Positions 11,861 to 24,896 are shown, counted from the stretch's first letter. The stretch is 64,000 bases of DNA from Amoebidium appalachense (GCA_963693365.1 CAVNZM010000004.1:10726001-10790000), one strand, 5' to 3'. Made by a program: numbers and translations. Notes: generated from the letters alone by a model not told the origin.

Positions 11861-13029
11861 GAGGGGGAGGGGGGGGGAGGGGGGGGGGCAGCTGGGGGGT
11901 TATATGCATTAAGCTATGCGGCTGGGAAGGGCAGGGGAAGTGGGAATCTGCATGCAGCAGAGTGCTTGATAGGTGCTCGGCACTATGCTAGAGATGGGCT
12001 TGTGGTGGTGGTCATGACAGTGTGAAAAGTGATGCGGTAGCCAGGGATGGTGAGAGGGGGAGGGGGAGAAAGTGATGAGATGGTAGATGCTATGGCAGAG
12101 GTGACAGAATGCGAAACATGGTCAGGTATAAGTACATATTTTGATATACAAATACAAAGGCATATGCAAGCAATTTTGTGAGTGTGGAAATGTTGCCTGA
12201 AGAGTGTCCGTACTCGAGCCTCGAGTCTCTTCTCTCCTCCTACTCGGTTTTTTTGCTCCTTGAATTCCCTCTCAGAGTTATTTTGTTTCGCACAGTAGCA
12301 GAGCCAAAGAAAGCGTGTTGTTTGGGTGCCACATCACACATGGAATTTACACATGGAAAAGATAAAGGGCGAGAAACAATGCGGAGCGTTCGACTGCAGC
12401 AAACCATAACTTAGCATGTTGGTATATATGGACGAGCAGAGAAAAGAAGAAAGGGGGAGGGGGGGGGGGGGGAGGGGGGGGGGGGGGGGGGGGGGGGGGC
12501 ACCTACGAAAACACAATGGGTTTGCCGTCTATATTAGTTGCTCAACAAATGTGTGTAGTTAAACAAAAGAATGTGCCTTTGCATGTGGAGATTGCATTGC
12601 CAAAAGAGTGGAGGAGGTATATACGTGGGCGAACCAGTGTGCGATCTCCTTCTAAATTGAACACTGAACTGAACACTATCCCGTATTAGTCTTCCTCGGA
12701 GGCGCCCTGTATACGTGTGTGCAGTTCAGGGCATTAAACACTTAGTACTCTGGGTTTCTTGATGGTGCAATCCTACCAACAGAATCTGTGCGCATAGAAG
12801 TGTGCTTCTATGTCGTCAAATAGCCTCTTGATCTATAAATCCTCAAATGGTTTTCAGGCCAGGTAAGTCGTTACCCTCAGCTACAACACTTGTTTCGAAA
12901 TTTAAATGGACCTTGTGAGTCCGAGTCGTGACCCTGTGTTTCTCACAAGAAGGCCTTGGTTTCTCACCGGCCGGGATATGACGTAAATTACGTAATGGAT
13001 TCTAGCCAATCAAATCAAACAAAGGCTAG
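11861..13029. other. spacer without recognised genes
   Basis: Holds G-rich runs (11850-11900, 12450-12499) and unique mixed sequence. At 12979-13010 lie TGACGTAA, then the palindrome TTACGTAA, then CCAAT, a promoter-like cluster. No coding exon could be supported. Confidence 0.4.
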
Positions 13030-14330
13030 CTTAATAAGCTTATTTTTTTCCTTTTGACTGGATTTATAGGAGAAATGTATCCTGCCAAAACTGCCAAAAA
13101 GCGATAATGATCAGTACGGTGTTGCCTAACTGAGGTACATAACACATGCCGACTGAGTTTTACCTTTGATTTCTCTATCAGAACGAGAAAGAAACTTATA
13201 CTGCGTATAGTAATAACGCGAAAAGGCAGAAAAAACAGGAAGAGAAAAGAAAGAGGGAGTGAGATAGCGAGAGGAAGAATCAGGTTGAAAGAGGATAGGC
13301 TGAGGACATTCAGAAGTAGCGTTGGTGAATCGGGGGGGAAGAGGGATGGAGGGAGGGGGGGGAAAGAAAGCATAAAGAGGGTGACCATCAGGTATCCTAA
13401 CTAAATGAAAACAAAAACGAACAGACAATTCCTCCATACGACAAACAGCAGACGACAATCCAAACATACTGATTAAGGGAGGCACAAATTGAGTACGAAA
13501 CAAAGTGCGCAGCGCAGTACCCTGAAAATCGTCGAACTCTTTCAGCGCCACGGCCGCCTTGCGAGGTGGGGCGCAGGCCAAAAGCGGAAGTCCATATTCG
13601 AAAGTCGGCCGTAACTTTAATAAGAAAGTTTTATAGTAGAGAAGAAGGTATGCAGGATGGATCACAGACTCCCGTTGAAACATCATAGTATTTGACACGA
13701 TGTGAAGCTTACCCTTCGCACGAGCGATCCGTGCCGTGAGGAGCTTGCGGAAATCAATCAATACCCCGTGCAGTAAAAGGAATACCCAAATAGTCATAGG
13801 TGTTCTGAACAGGAATAGGCAGACCGGCCAATCGAAAGGAAGCGTTTTTCGAAAAAGTAGCACCTAATTGCACTTCCGGTTGTCATAAGATTCTCGGTGC
13901 ACCATTGATCCACCTGACGAAGCATCTGGTGCATGACATCTTCGGTTAAGGAACAAAGAACAACATCGTCCGCAAAAAGGAGACCCGGTACACGGCGGGT
14001 ATGTAGTTGGCCAAAGGGTTCGAGGGCGCAGGCTAAATCGTCGATGAAAACGTCAAACAACAACGGACTCAGGAGGGACACCTGCAGAAGACCCCGAGAA
14101 CGAGAAAAACCGGGCGTTAATGTTCCAAGCTTATTTATGAGCTGTCTGCTTTCACCGCTTTTTCTGAGCCTCATCAAATACTGTTGCTGTGCACCCACAT
14201 TCACATGTAAAGAACTAATTACAAAAAGAAAAGCACGCTTATCAACCCGTCTCTCATACTTGGAGTTATTACTAGTCACACCAACTTGTCTGTTTATAGT
14301 GGCTTGTGGTAGCCGTATTAATTCATAAGG
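13030..14330 (-). mobile_element. decayed non-LTR (LINE) retrotransposon, reverse transcriptase region
   Basis: On the minus strand one frame has SRGLLQVSLLSPLLFDVF, then IDDLA and GLLFADDVVL (FADD, codons at about 13975-13964), the RT palm motifs of non-LTR elements. A shifted frame continues with YDYLGIPFTARG, and another with DFRKLLTARIARAKGK and EYGLPLLA. Three frames are needed, so the copy is dead. The tail (FHLVRIPDGHPLY) resembles the LINE at 49.8-51.5 kb, which places both in related families. The 5' part is missing; the right end abuts a composite microsatellite at 14341. Confidence 0.85.
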
Positions 14331-14338
14331 ACAGGCTT

Positions 14339-14340
<2 letters not shown>

Positions 14341-14410
<70 letters not shown>

Positions 14411-14508
14411 GTCACACCACCACCACCACCACCACCCCCACCACCTAACACACACACACACACACACACCGTCACACCACCACCACCACCACCACCCCCA
14501 CCACCCCT

Positions 14509-14543
<35 letters not shown>

Positions 14544-14570
14544 ACCACCACCACCACCACCACCACCACG
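14341..14570 (+). repeat. higher-order array of poly-C, (CA)n and (CAC)n blocks
   Basis: A C run of about 32 is followed by repeated modules of (CA)n, CCGTCA, (CAC)n, CCCCCACCAC. The module occurs at about 14374-14445 and 14449-14510, with a third partial at 14511-14570. Confidence 0.9.
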
Positions 14571-15262
14571 TCGGACACAACCATCCCCCCCTCACTATGA
14601 AAAAAAATGAGGGAGCGCTGTAGTCATCATCATGATGATGATGGCTGTTTCTGTTTTTCATTTTCTGTCTATCAATTTGCTCTTTTTTTTTGTTTTATGA
14701 TTGGCCAAGGGAAGGAGGCCGGTCCGTTAGCAAGGATCAATATTCTTGAATTATGCAGACTGGGTGAAGAAAGCAACATGCCCGCGCATAATGAGATGGG
14801 GTTGAAACACGAATATGGGCATAAGAGTGGGATGATTGGGTGCACTTGGGGTCGAGATGAGCTATAATTAGCTATGCAGTGTGTCTATATGAGCGCAAAA
14901 ACTTGATGGTACAGTGGTGGTGGTGGTGGTGGTGGTTGGTTGGTCGGTTGGTTGGGTGGTTGGTGTGTGTGTGTGGAGGGTGGGGGGAGGAGGAGGCATT
15001 TATCACTGGCAGAAGGTATGCATGTGTTCTTGTGTGTGTCTACTGTACTTGCCTCGCCCTAAGAAAATGTGCTTTTTAAAACTACGTGCTTACTATGTAG
15101 TACTCGACCCCGTATTGTGCTTTTGTGTACTGTAACATACGTTTGTCGTGTTCTGCAATTTTGCATATTTGGATATGATTCGTTAGTGTGTGTGTGTGTG
15201 CGCGCGCGCGCCTGTGTGTGTGTGTTTTGAGTGGCACTCATTTGTGGTTGTGGTGGTACTGA

Positions 15263-15303
<41 letters not shown>

Positions 15304-15735
15304 GAAGGACATGTATCTTCGAGTCGGCGTATTTGTTTGTGTACCAAAATGTATTGACTAAAGGCTCACCGGGCACATCCCAGCGGCATAAAATACGGAG
15401 GGGAGACAGGGTCATTCTTGATGGTGTTGGGATTAAAGGGAGACTAGAGATGTGGTGTTTACACTTAACACCATATATAGCACAATGCCGCTAAAAAAAC
15501 ACGCAAAGCGGATAATAAAAGCGCAGCATGTGCTGGCTTGTGAGGGCATATTTGGCCCACAACAATCCACCCTTACAAGAGGCCCGCCCTATCAGCTATA
15601 CAGACCGAGACACAAGTTTGGCAGATATAAACAATATACAGCTAGCAACCATTATGCATCCATCCACTCAACAGCACATAACGGTCTACACCTATCGTCA
15701 CCAAAAAAGGTTTACAAAAGCTCAAGGTGATTGGC
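14571..15735. other. spacer and probable ALDH 3' UTR
   Basis: Includes a G run of about 35 (15267-15301), short (TG)n tracts and a GGT-repeat tract (14918-14960). I see no coding exon. The part next to 15736 should be the 3' UTR of the minus-strand ALDH; no canonical AATAAA was noticed close to its stop. Confidence 0.4.
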
Positions 15736-16856
15736 TTACAGCTTGACCATGACAGTCTTGGTCTCGGTGTAGTTGGCCAGAGACTCCTCGCCCTTCTCAC
15801 GGCCGATACCGCTCTGCTTCATGCCACCGAATGGAGCAGCAACGTGGTAGTTGTGGTAGCCGTTGACCCACACGGTGCCGCTGCGCACCTGAGCGGCAAT
15901 TTGATGTGCCTTGCTAATGTCCCGGGTGAACACGGCGGCACCCAGACCGTACAAAGTAAGATTCGCCTTGTGCACAACCTGTGAAAGGTGAAATCTGGTT
16001 AGAAATGGGCTAAAATGTGTGTGCAGGATGGTTGGGGTCAAAAATACGCTGGGATTTACAAAAGTGGTGGGGGGGGGGAAAAGGAACGAGTTGTAACGGC
16101 AGCGCAGCACTGGGGGGTATGGGGGGGAAGCAGGGGGGGAGGGGGGGGGGGAGAAGAAGACGAACTGGCCCTTCGTCAGTTCACTAGCGTGCAAGTGCGT
16201 TGACCGTGTTCCTTGTGCTGCATGTGAATTCCACATTATGGAAAAGAACACAGCTCAGGGGGGGGGGGGATACACGGGAGGAATAAATACCTCATCCACG
16301 GTCTTGAAGGGAATGATAGACAGGACGGGCCCGAAGATCTCCTCCTGGAAGATCTTGTGGTTCTCGTTCACATCCTTGAAGATGGTGGGCTGAATGAAAT
16401 AACCCTCCTTGCTGGCCGGTGCACCGCCCGTCACCAAGGTTGCACCCTCGGACTTACCACTCTCAATGAACCCGAGAATCTTCTGAAACTGCTCGTCACT
16501 GACCTGGGCACCCATATTCGTAGCAGAGTCGAACGGGTTGCCGACCTTGATGTCCTTGGCCTTGGCTGCAAGGGTGTTCACCACCTGGTCGTAGACTTCC
16601 TCCTGGACAAACATGCGGCTACCGGCAGTGCACACCTCGCCCTGGTTAAAGAAAATGGCCATCTTGCCCCACTCGATGGCGGCGTCAATATCGGCGTCCT
16701 TAAAGATAATGTTGGGGGACTTGCCGCCCAGCTCGAGCGTGCAGCGCTTAAGGTTGGAGTCTCCCGCCAGTCTCTGTGGGCGGAGCGGGTGAGCACAAGC
16801 GCGTGGATTCGTCGATTGCCTAGGCACAAAAAGGGTACATTTTTCTGTTTTTTTTT

Positions 16857-16887
<31 letters not shown>

Positions 16888-17447
16888 GGAAGAAGGGGGG
16901 GGGGGGGGGGGGGGGGGGGAGACCATAGTATCCGATACGCCTGATGTTATGACTGGGGATGGCCTAGGCAAGATCTCCTGCCGAGGATTATACTACGAGT
17001 ACACACCTGCACGATCTTGCCGGTCTCCACGCTGCCGGTGAAAGCCACCTTGTCGACATCCATGTGGCTGGCAATGGCCGCACCGGCAGTGGGACCGTAG
17101 CCGGGGATAATGTTGACCACACCGGGGGGGAAACCGGCCTGGCGAATCAGATCACCGAGAAGAAGGGCTGCATGGGTGAGGTGTGGTCAGTGTTGCCGTA
17201 TGGTGGCAAGGGGCAGAGGCAAGGGGTCAACCATGAGGGCAATTTTGATGCGCGGGGGGAGGGGGGAGGGGGGAGGGGGGAGGGGGAGGGGAGGGTTGCA
17301 TGAGGCAGGGTTACACCTCCATTGAGAAGGAATAAACAGATTGGCTGCATGCTTAACAATGTGTGTGTTGGGGGGTGGGGGCCTGCATGCCGAGCGATGC
17401 GCGCGTGTGTGTGTGTGTTTTTCTTTTTTCTTTTTCTTCCTTTTTTT

Positions 17448-17484
<37 letters not shown>

Positions 17485-18064
17485 GGGGACGGGACGTGCA
17501 GGCAACACATTCCTATGGAGTTAAAGGCACAGGGAGGGGAGAGGGGGAAGGAGGGAGGTGGGGGGGGGGGGGGGGGGGGACAGGGTCCGAGCGATGCGCG
17601 CGAGTGTGTGTGTGTGTTTTTCTTTTTTCTTTTTCTTCCTTTTTTTTTTTTTGGGGGGGGGGGGGGGGGGGGAGGGGACGGGACGTGCAGGCAACACATT
17701 CCTATGGAGTTAAAGGCACAGGGAGGGGAGAGGGGGAAGGAGGGAGGTGGGGGGGAGGGGGGGGACAGGGTGTTCAGGGGGATGCAGGGGGCCCCGGGGG
17801 GGGGGGGGGGGGGATACCGGTGAGGGGAGTCTGCTCTGCAGGCTTGAGCACGATGGTGTTGCCTGTGCACAGGGCGGGGCCCAACTTCCATGCGGCCATC
17901 AGCAGGGGGAAGTTCCAGGGGATGATCTGGCCAACCACACCCACGGGCTCACGCAGAGTGTACACGAACCAGCCGTCCTCGGTGGGGATGGTCTGACCAT
18001 GGATCTTGTCTGCCCACCCGGCATAGTAGCGCAGGCACTGTGTGCGTGCGTGTGTGTGTGTGTG

Positions 18065-18095
<31 letters not shown>

Positions 18096-18570
18096 AGGGA
18101 ACGGAAGGACCATGTTTTTGGTTAGTGATCATAGTACGGGAAGTCATCCTCCCCTCCCCTCCTCCACCCTCCCCCCTCCTCCCCCCAAATCCCCTTCCCC
18201 AAACCACCACTCAAAGGAAGTACACAAACCCTATCTCCTCTACCATCAAAATGCAACACAGACAACTATCCACTTGCAAAGTAGACACATGCACACCCAC
18301 ACACACACACCTTGACAGCCAGGGGCACATCGGCATTTGCCGTCTCGTTCAAGGGCTTGCCGTTGTCCAGCACCTCGGTTGTGGCAAACTTGTCGGCATT
18401 TGCCTCCAGAAGGTCGGCCAGCTTGTACATCAACGCACCCTTGTCGCTGGGCTGCATGGAGGGAGCACGGGAAACGGTAAGAATGGTTTGTACAGGTCAC
18501 AAGCGAGCACATGTGTGAGGGGGAAGATGGTGTGAGGAGGAAAAGGGAAGGGGGTGGGTGGCTGGGTGTT

Positions 18571-18608
<38 letters not shown>

Positions 18609-19480
18609 GGGAAGGGGGGGAAGCAGGGGGCGAAGGAGAGACCTTTCATTGCCCACATAAAACAGCACAGACCGATGGTAAGTCGTAAAAACGGGCTACA
18701 CCTCTGCCCAAAACGATGAACATTACAAGTTGTGTATCAAAAACATCGGTGGATTCGGACAGCAAGCCGTGAATGTAGTGGAGCACGTCAACTATGGGGT
18801 TGTCACGGGGGAACATACCGCCAGCTTGCTCCATGGCCCGTGGAGTGCTTCCCGTGCAGCCTTGACGGCAATGTCGACATCGGCCTTGTCACCCTCGCTG
18901 ACCATGCAGATCACCTTGCCCTGTGGGGTGGATAGAGAGAGGGTCAGACAGGGAGCCGAGAAAGGTGGAGGAAAGAAGGACACAGAAACATTGGCAGCTT
19001 GCATCTTCGATTGGCCTCTCATTTGCATAATCGTATTGCAGACCCGGACAAAACATTTGATTTGCAAAGCAGCAGTTTTCGAGGTGGCTTAGGAGGGTGG
19101 GGCAAGGGGCACGCACATTGGCGGGGCAGAGGGTCTCGAAGGTCTTGCCCGAGACGCTGTCCACATACTCGTTGTTGATGAACAGCTGTGTTCGGAGCTC
19201 GAACGTGCGGTCGAACATCGACACCTGGGGGGTTAGAGAACGTTAGTTGGTAACCTCAAACACTTTCTGACAAGCAAACGGAGAGGAAACGCATAGACAC
19301 AGGGAACAATGAAAACGGGGCAAAGGTGTGTTGCTGATGTGGCTTGCAAGAGAAACCCCTTGGTCTACGTATTTATTGCCCCTTCCATTCGCTGTTTTTA
19401 TTCCGCAACAATAGGCAGCGAGAGTTTTCCCTCTACGTTTTGCGACTTACCGTTGTGAGGTTCTCCTGGCGGGCGGGCAT
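15736..19480 (-). CDS. NAD-dependent aldehyde dehydrogenase, class 1/2, complete, 8 exons
   Basis: Exons (minus): 19480-19451, 19224-19117, 18920-18819, 18451-18311, 18037-17818, 17167-17007, 16773-16291, 15978-15736. Phases close perfectly into 495 residues, the usual length for this family. By my count the catalytic residues fall at the human ALDH2 numbering: N169 (PWNFP), E268 (LELGGKSP) and C302 (NQGEVCTAG). [10 protein letters not shown] is the NAD-binding turn and EEIFGPV the conserved downstream motif. It oxidises aldehydes to carboxylic acids with NAD+ and is probably a tetramer. The start [10 protein letters not shown] lacks a mitochondrial presequence, so a cytosolic enzyme is inferred. 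The start is supported by the TATA box about 80 bases upstream and by a 10-codon first exon in phase. Introns carry poly-G/C and (TG)n. It could act on retinal, acetaldehyde or other aldehydes; the substrate cannot be read from sequence. Confidence 0.95.
17388..17760 (+). repeat. duplicated 190-bp unit in ALDH intron 5
   Basis: Units at 17388-17575 and 17587-17760 share GAGCGATGCGCGCG, a (TG)n/T-rich tract, a G run, GACGTGCAGGCAACACATTC and GGAGTTAAAGGCACAGGGAG. They are near-identical outside the homopolymers. Confidence 0.9.
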
Positions 19481-19555
19481 GTTTGCGTTGTTCAGAAATA
19501 CGACCGACGGGGTATTGACGTAAGGGGCAAACTGATAAACCTGCGTGGCGGGAAG

Positions 19556-19637
19556 CCTTATATAGGTTGCGGACGGCAGAAAAAAAAGCTTTTCGGGCCT
19601 TTGATTGGTTGAAAAGCATAAGTTAGTATTTGATTGG
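19556..19637 (-). promoter_or_regulatory. ALDH promoter: TATA box and two CCAAT boxes
   Basis: On the minus strand CCTATATAAGG lies at 19566-19556, about 76 bases before the start codon. Two CCAAT boxes (ATTGG on plus) lie at 19604-19608 and 19633-19637, in repeated TTTGATTGGTTG contexts. The spacing suits TATA-directed initiation near 19530. Confidence 0.7.
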
Positions 19638-20539
19638 TTGCAAAGCGCAAACTGTGCGCTGGTCGTAAGCGCGGTAAAAGAAAAAACTAAAGGAGGTGGC
19701 TCAAGAGTGATCTCTTGATGTCTACATGCGATGTGGTTTTTGTGGTTTTTGCTAAGGAAACGATGAATGCACTTGCGCGCTTTGGCACAGAGTAAATTGC
19801 TTGTTTATGTAAATCAATGTATATATATATATCATATCTGGTTGTTCATCTATTTACATTTTTTTTTTTTTTCACTGGGTACCTCGAATGATCACCGTAC
19901 GCGTCTTTGCATCATTTTAAAAATACTTTCAAGAGTGATCACTGTAATACATGATCACGTTGTTCTTTGAACCCAGGCTACATGCCTTGTTCAGCAAAAC
20001 TTCAAAATAATTCTCCGTACAAAAACAAAAACATGGAATAAATTGGATTTGTCTTTATCATACCTTGTTTTGCCTTGCCAGACGACGGTGTTTTGTCGAG
20101 TGGCTCATGCGTCGCGAGTTCGCATGCATGCGCCAGCGCTGCTCAAGTCGATGCAACGGATATTAGTATTAGCACAGTTGAAAACATTAGCCACTCTCAT
20201 ATATTACCGTTGTATTACACGGATTTAAAAACCAAAAGCTTACAGCCACACGCACTGAGAAAGTCCTGGAATATCTAATAAGCTGCAATAACTTCAGTAA
20301 TGGTCTCGGAGGCTTGAAGTTCCACAAAACTCACCCAATGGAACGGGAGTTTGCCACGCCTCCGGCCCTCCAGCGGAGCCTTCCGAAAATAGTAACGACA
20401 TTCCACAATAGCCAATCATGTGCGTGGTGTCTGAGCCGCACGTCATTGGAGACTCTTCCAGAACGAAACAACAAAAGACTGTGTCCTGTCCTCGAGAGGG
20501 GGCCAGTTGATCATGAGAGAGAGTGAGCTTTTTCTGAGC

Positions 20540-20664
20540 AGCTACTGACTGTAAGTAGTCACTTTGGGTGACTGTCTCCCTGCGGCCCGGCTTAACATAC
20601 CTTGTATGTTGCCGCAGGCGACAGTAGTGCCCGGCCACATACGTAAGCCAGTGGGTACATAGCC
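20540..20664 (-). repeat. conserved 125-bp dispersed element, copy 1
   Basis: Its reverse complement aligns with 52753-52875, sharing TGGCTTACGTA, TGCGGCAACAT, GGTATGTTA, GGCCGCAGGGAGACAG and CAAAGTGAC in order, with few gaps. It contains no long ORF. A SINE or an unrecognised RNA gene are candidates. Confidence 0.75.
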
Positions 20665-20790
20665 TTGGAGACTAGACTGTAAGTATCTATCATGATATGT
20701 AGTCTGATGTAATAGTACGTTGCAAAAAGCAAGGTGTATGCAGTATGTATATACAGTGGAAGTGAAAACAGTCAAAAAAGCACTAAACCT

Positions 20791-21290
20791 AACTGATCAC
20801 ACACGCGTTTCAAGCCTGCTGTCGTATATACACCAGCAACTCGCTTCGTTTTTATTCTCTCTCTCTCTCTCTGACGCCCGTCTCTCCATCTCTCTCTCTC
20901 TCTCTTTCCTCTCTAGCTCTCTCTCTCCCCCTATATATGTACGTCTTTCTTTATCCCCCTCTCCCCCCCCCCCCCCCCTTTCCTCTCCCTCTCCTCCTGC
21001 CGCACTTCCCCTCCCCCCTCCCCCCTCATCCCCTCGTCCGCCCCACCCTCCTGATCACACAAGCGTTTCAGGGCTGATGTCGTATACCCCAGCAACTCGC
21101 TTCGTTTCTACTCTCTCTCTCTCTCTCTGTCTGTATCTTCCACCCTTTCTCCCTCCCCTTTCTCTCTAGCTCTCTCTTTATACATATACACTTCTCTCTC
21201 CTTCTCCCTTTACCCCCCCCCCCCCTCCCCCCCCCCCCCCTCCCCTCTCCTTCTCCTTCTGCCGCACTCCCGCCTCCCCTCCTCCCTCTT
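20791..21290 (+). repeat. tandem duplication with CT-rich filler
   Basis: Units at about 20791-21030 and 21051-21290 share TGATCACAC, GTCGTATA, CAGCAACTCGCTTCGTTT, (CT)n, AGCTCTCTCT and a CTGCCGCACT block in the same order. Confidence 0.8.
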
Positions 21291-22533
21291 CTTCCTCTTC
21301 CGCCCCACCCTCACACACACCCTCTTTCTCCCTCTACCTCCCTCTCCTTATCCTTCCCCATCTGCCATCCTTCCTCCCGCTTTTCTCTGTCTCTGTCCTT
21401 GGCACCGCCCACCCTCCCCGCTTCGCTCTCCTACTCCCCCCCCTTTCTCGCTCCACCTTCTTCCTCCCCTCCCCACCCCCTTCCCCCCCCCTCCCCGTTT
21501 CTCTCTCCCCTCCCCCCTCTCCTCCCCCTCCCCCCACTTTTCTCTCTCGCTCCCTCCATGTCTTTCCCTTCCCCCAGTACACCCTTTCCTTCTTTCGACT
21601 CGACTCTCTTGCTACCCCCCCCTATCCCCCCCCCCCCCCACTCCCCTCTCGCTCTCCCCCGCCTCCCTCCCCTCTCTTCCTCCCTCCCTCCCACTCTCTC
21701 ACACCCGCCTCTCTCTCTCTCCCCCCCCCCCCCCCCCATCTCCCTCTCTCTCTCTTTTGCGCCTTCCTCCCCACCCTCCCCCCCCCTCCCCTCCCTCCCT
21801 CCCCACCCCCTCCCCTCCCTCCCTCCCTCCCTCCCTTCCCCCCTTCCCTGCCCCACTCGGGTGGTGGGCTACGGTTGTATACTCTGTGTGTTCGTTTCTG
21901 CATGGCATAGCGGACTGTAGTTTCGTACCATGTCAAACAGTGTGCGTAGTAATAATCCCCTGTAGCATACTCCCCCCCCCTCCCCCCCCCCCCCCCTCCA
22001 CACCCCCAACCCCACCCCATCGCCCACTCCCTGCCCCTCGTGGTGGGGGGTGGACGAAGGAGTGGCTATAAACCTACGAATGACATTGTGGGTGATAGAA
22101 CAGGACACCAATACACCAATAAATCGGATATGAGAGCAGCCGGATGCGGAGGTGTTGTGGAGGTGGCAAAAAAGAGGTACACGGGGGGGAGGGGGGGGGG
22201 GGGGGGACAGCTCAAGAGGAGGTACTGGGTGTGGGAATGTGCAGAGTGCTAGCCCTTGGCCATGCATTATGGAGTTTTGTGCATAAACCACACTTTATGG
22301 GCAATGGCTGTCAGCTTGCTATGTGCGGACCCCGCCCACGGAATGGGGGGGTGTGGAGGCGACCGGGGGGGGGGGGGGGGGGGAGGGAGGAGGAGGGGGA
22401 TAGAGGGTATTTAGTGTGCATGGCATGTGTGTAAGTGTGTGTGTGTGTGTGTGTGTGTTTTCGTCTGTGTTCGTGTGTGTGTGTGTGTGTGTGTGCTTGT
22501 GTTTCTTTTTTTCATTTTCTTTTCTTTTTTTTT

Positions 22534-22585
<52 letters not shown>

Positions 22586-22904
22586 TATCGTATGACTGTG
22601 TGTGTTGAGTGATAATCCGAATAAAAACCCCCAAAAAAGCCAAGCACAGGCCAACATTAATAAACAAATACAAGACATGGGATGGCATGCAGTGCAGGGC
22701 CGTTTGCACGGTTACGCAAATAACATCCCCCACCCCCTCCCCCCCTCCCCCCTTTCCTGACACACACGTGCCGTGGCCCCCCCCCCCCCCCCCCCCCCCC
22801 TCCCTCCCCGGTTTTTTTTTTTTTTTTTTCCTTTTTAGTTTGTGGTGGTGGGGGGGGGGGGGGGGGGGGATTAGACTGGAATTGATTGCTCCATTCATGT
22901 TTAG

Positions 22905-23040
22905 CTAGCAGCGGATTGGCTCCCCACCTCCCTAGCTATCCGTGGTGATTGCTGATTGGTCCAGGACACGAACTTGTAGCCTTGTCCAATCAAAATCGAT
23001 CTAAGCACCCTTCCAGGTATATATATAAAAGAGGCACGCT
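22905..23040 (+). promoter_or_regulatory. orphan promoter: CCAAT boxes and TATATATAAAA
   Basis: ATTGG motifs occur at about 22915 and 22955 and CCAAT at about 22985. TATATATAAAAGAGGC follows at about 23020-23035. The arrangement matches the ALDH promoter, but I could not find the gene it would drive; the first downstream ATG frame soon closes. Confidence 0.45.
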
Positions 23041-23212
23041 CTTCTTTCATTTGGCGGGCTTCCCTTGACACCATCCCTGGACACAAAGACCGTTTATCTC
23101 TTAATTTCTCATAAGCTGGCATTTTTAATCTCGCTTTCTGATTGAATGGGGTTTAAATTTGCGGCCGTTAGAAAATGTTTCGTCCAGGGCTCTGGCTAGC
23201 CCCCGGCTGCCC

Positions 23213-23325
23213 CTCCTGGGCAAAGTCTGCCTCAGGTCCGTAAACACCACACAAATAAAAATCATGACCTGGGTTTGCCGAGTCCTTTCGGACATGCAGG
23301 CTCCTTTGAAATTTCACCCGAAAAA
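23213..23325 (+). repeat. relative of the foldback element at 36983
   Basis: Shares TGCCTCA, AATAAAAAT, CTGGGTTTGCCG, GTCCTT and GCAGGCTCCTTT with the loop and inner arm of the 36983-37178 element, in the same order. Confidence 0.65.
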
Positions 23326-24855
23326 ACACCACTCAAGAGGCATACACTGACTGATCGGAGTGTTGACATAGAAAAACGAAAACAGCTGGGGAAAGAGGGG
23401 GGGGGGGGGGGGGGGGAGGGATCACCACTCAACCGTAGGGTTGTGGTGGGTCTCCCCTCCCCACTTTTGTGCTACCTACCTATCCCCCTCCTCTCTTCCC
23501 CTCCCCCAGACACACACGGGTACACACACACACACACACACAAATCGCACCCCGTCATCCCCTCCCCCCTCCCCCCCCTCCCCAACCACCACCCACCCCC
23601 ACCCAAAAACTATAACGAAAAATTCAAAGAGTTGAGTAAAGAAGGGAAGTGGGGGTGGGGGGTGGGGGATATGTGTTTGTGTGTGTGTGTGTGGGAGGAG
23701 CAGCTGGGGAAAGGAGAGAAGTGGGAGGGGAGGGTGGGGAGGGGGGAGGGGGGAAGGGGCGCTCACCTTGTAGGGAAGAAGGGGGGGGGGGGGGGGGGGG
23801 GGGGAGGGGAGGGATTCCACTCGTCCGGTGGTTGAATTGGGTCTCCCCTCCCCCTAATTCAACCCCCTCATCCCCCCCCCCCCCCCCCCCCCCAACAAAA
23901 AAAAAAAGAAAGAAAGAAAGAAAGAAAGAAAAGAAAAGAAAAAGAACAAGACTGCCATCCCCCCCTCCCCCCCCCCCCCCCCCCCCCCTCCCCTCGTCCC
24001 ACGGCTCCCCCCCCTCCCCCCCTCCCCAGTCCCCCGCGGCACCCCTAAGGCACATTGACCATGTTTTCAAAAATAATCACAGTGGCACGTACTTTGGATG
24101 TCTCTTTCTAAAAAAATGTAACCTGACCCCCGTATAAAAAATTTTGTACGGGGCAATTTGTACGCGCGCCCACGCACACACACACACAGCAGAAAGAGGC
24201 ATAAATACTCACACACAGTACTGTAGGTGAGTTTTCAAGTTTGATGGCATGTGTGAAACACTCACAATTTATGAGGCTTAAAATGGCATTTTTTCCTAAC
24301 AGCACCAATCATGTCAGTCAACATCGCAAGTCATAACCAGCATGACACTGCGACACTGCAGCAACCAAATTCAATCAAACGAGTGCCTGATGTGCAGCAC
24401 CAACGGACTTGAAAAAACAACGTACGGTAGCGTTATGAAAATTTAGGCGGTAGTAGTGCTTAGAGGTATGTTGCTTTGTAAGATTTTCTGCCTCCCCCCC
24501 CCCGGCCACCAAAAAAAAGAGAGAGAGAGAGAGAGAGTGAGAGTGAGAGTGAGAGTGTGAGAGAGAGAGAGAGACTTTCACAACCGGAATATTCCCAATT
24601 CCTGATATTACTGAACACCAAACCACCCCACCGGTCTAACTGCCCAAGCCTTGTCTCTTCACAAGGAAGATATATTTAAATGGGGTCGCACCCCCTTCCC
24701 CCCCTCCCCCCCACCTCCCCCCCCCCCCCCCCCCCCCCCTCCCCCCCCCGGGGCCTCACCCTGCTCGCTCTCTCTCCTCCACCAACCCGCACACTCTCTA
24801 ACACGCATGGATAGCTATAGTAGCCCCAAAAAAAAAAAAAAAAAAACGGAAAAGG

Positions 24856-24893
<38 letters not shown>

Positions 24894-24896
24894 ACA
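23326..24896. other. spacer without recognised genes
   Basis: G-rich and C-rich runs, a repeated GGGTCTCCCCTCC motif, poly-A tracts (24830-24886) and (GA)n at 24519-24573. No coding exon was supported. Confidence 0.4.

Larger units (their letters stand above)
19641..22904. other. gene-poor region with several repeats
   Basis: Nothing coding was supported. It holds CCAAT-like motifs near 20413 and 20446, the dispersed 125-bp element (20540-20664), a tandem duplication (20791-21290), about 700 bp of C/T-rich sequence (21190-21850), and G or C runs with (TG)n to 22600. Confidence 0.4.
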
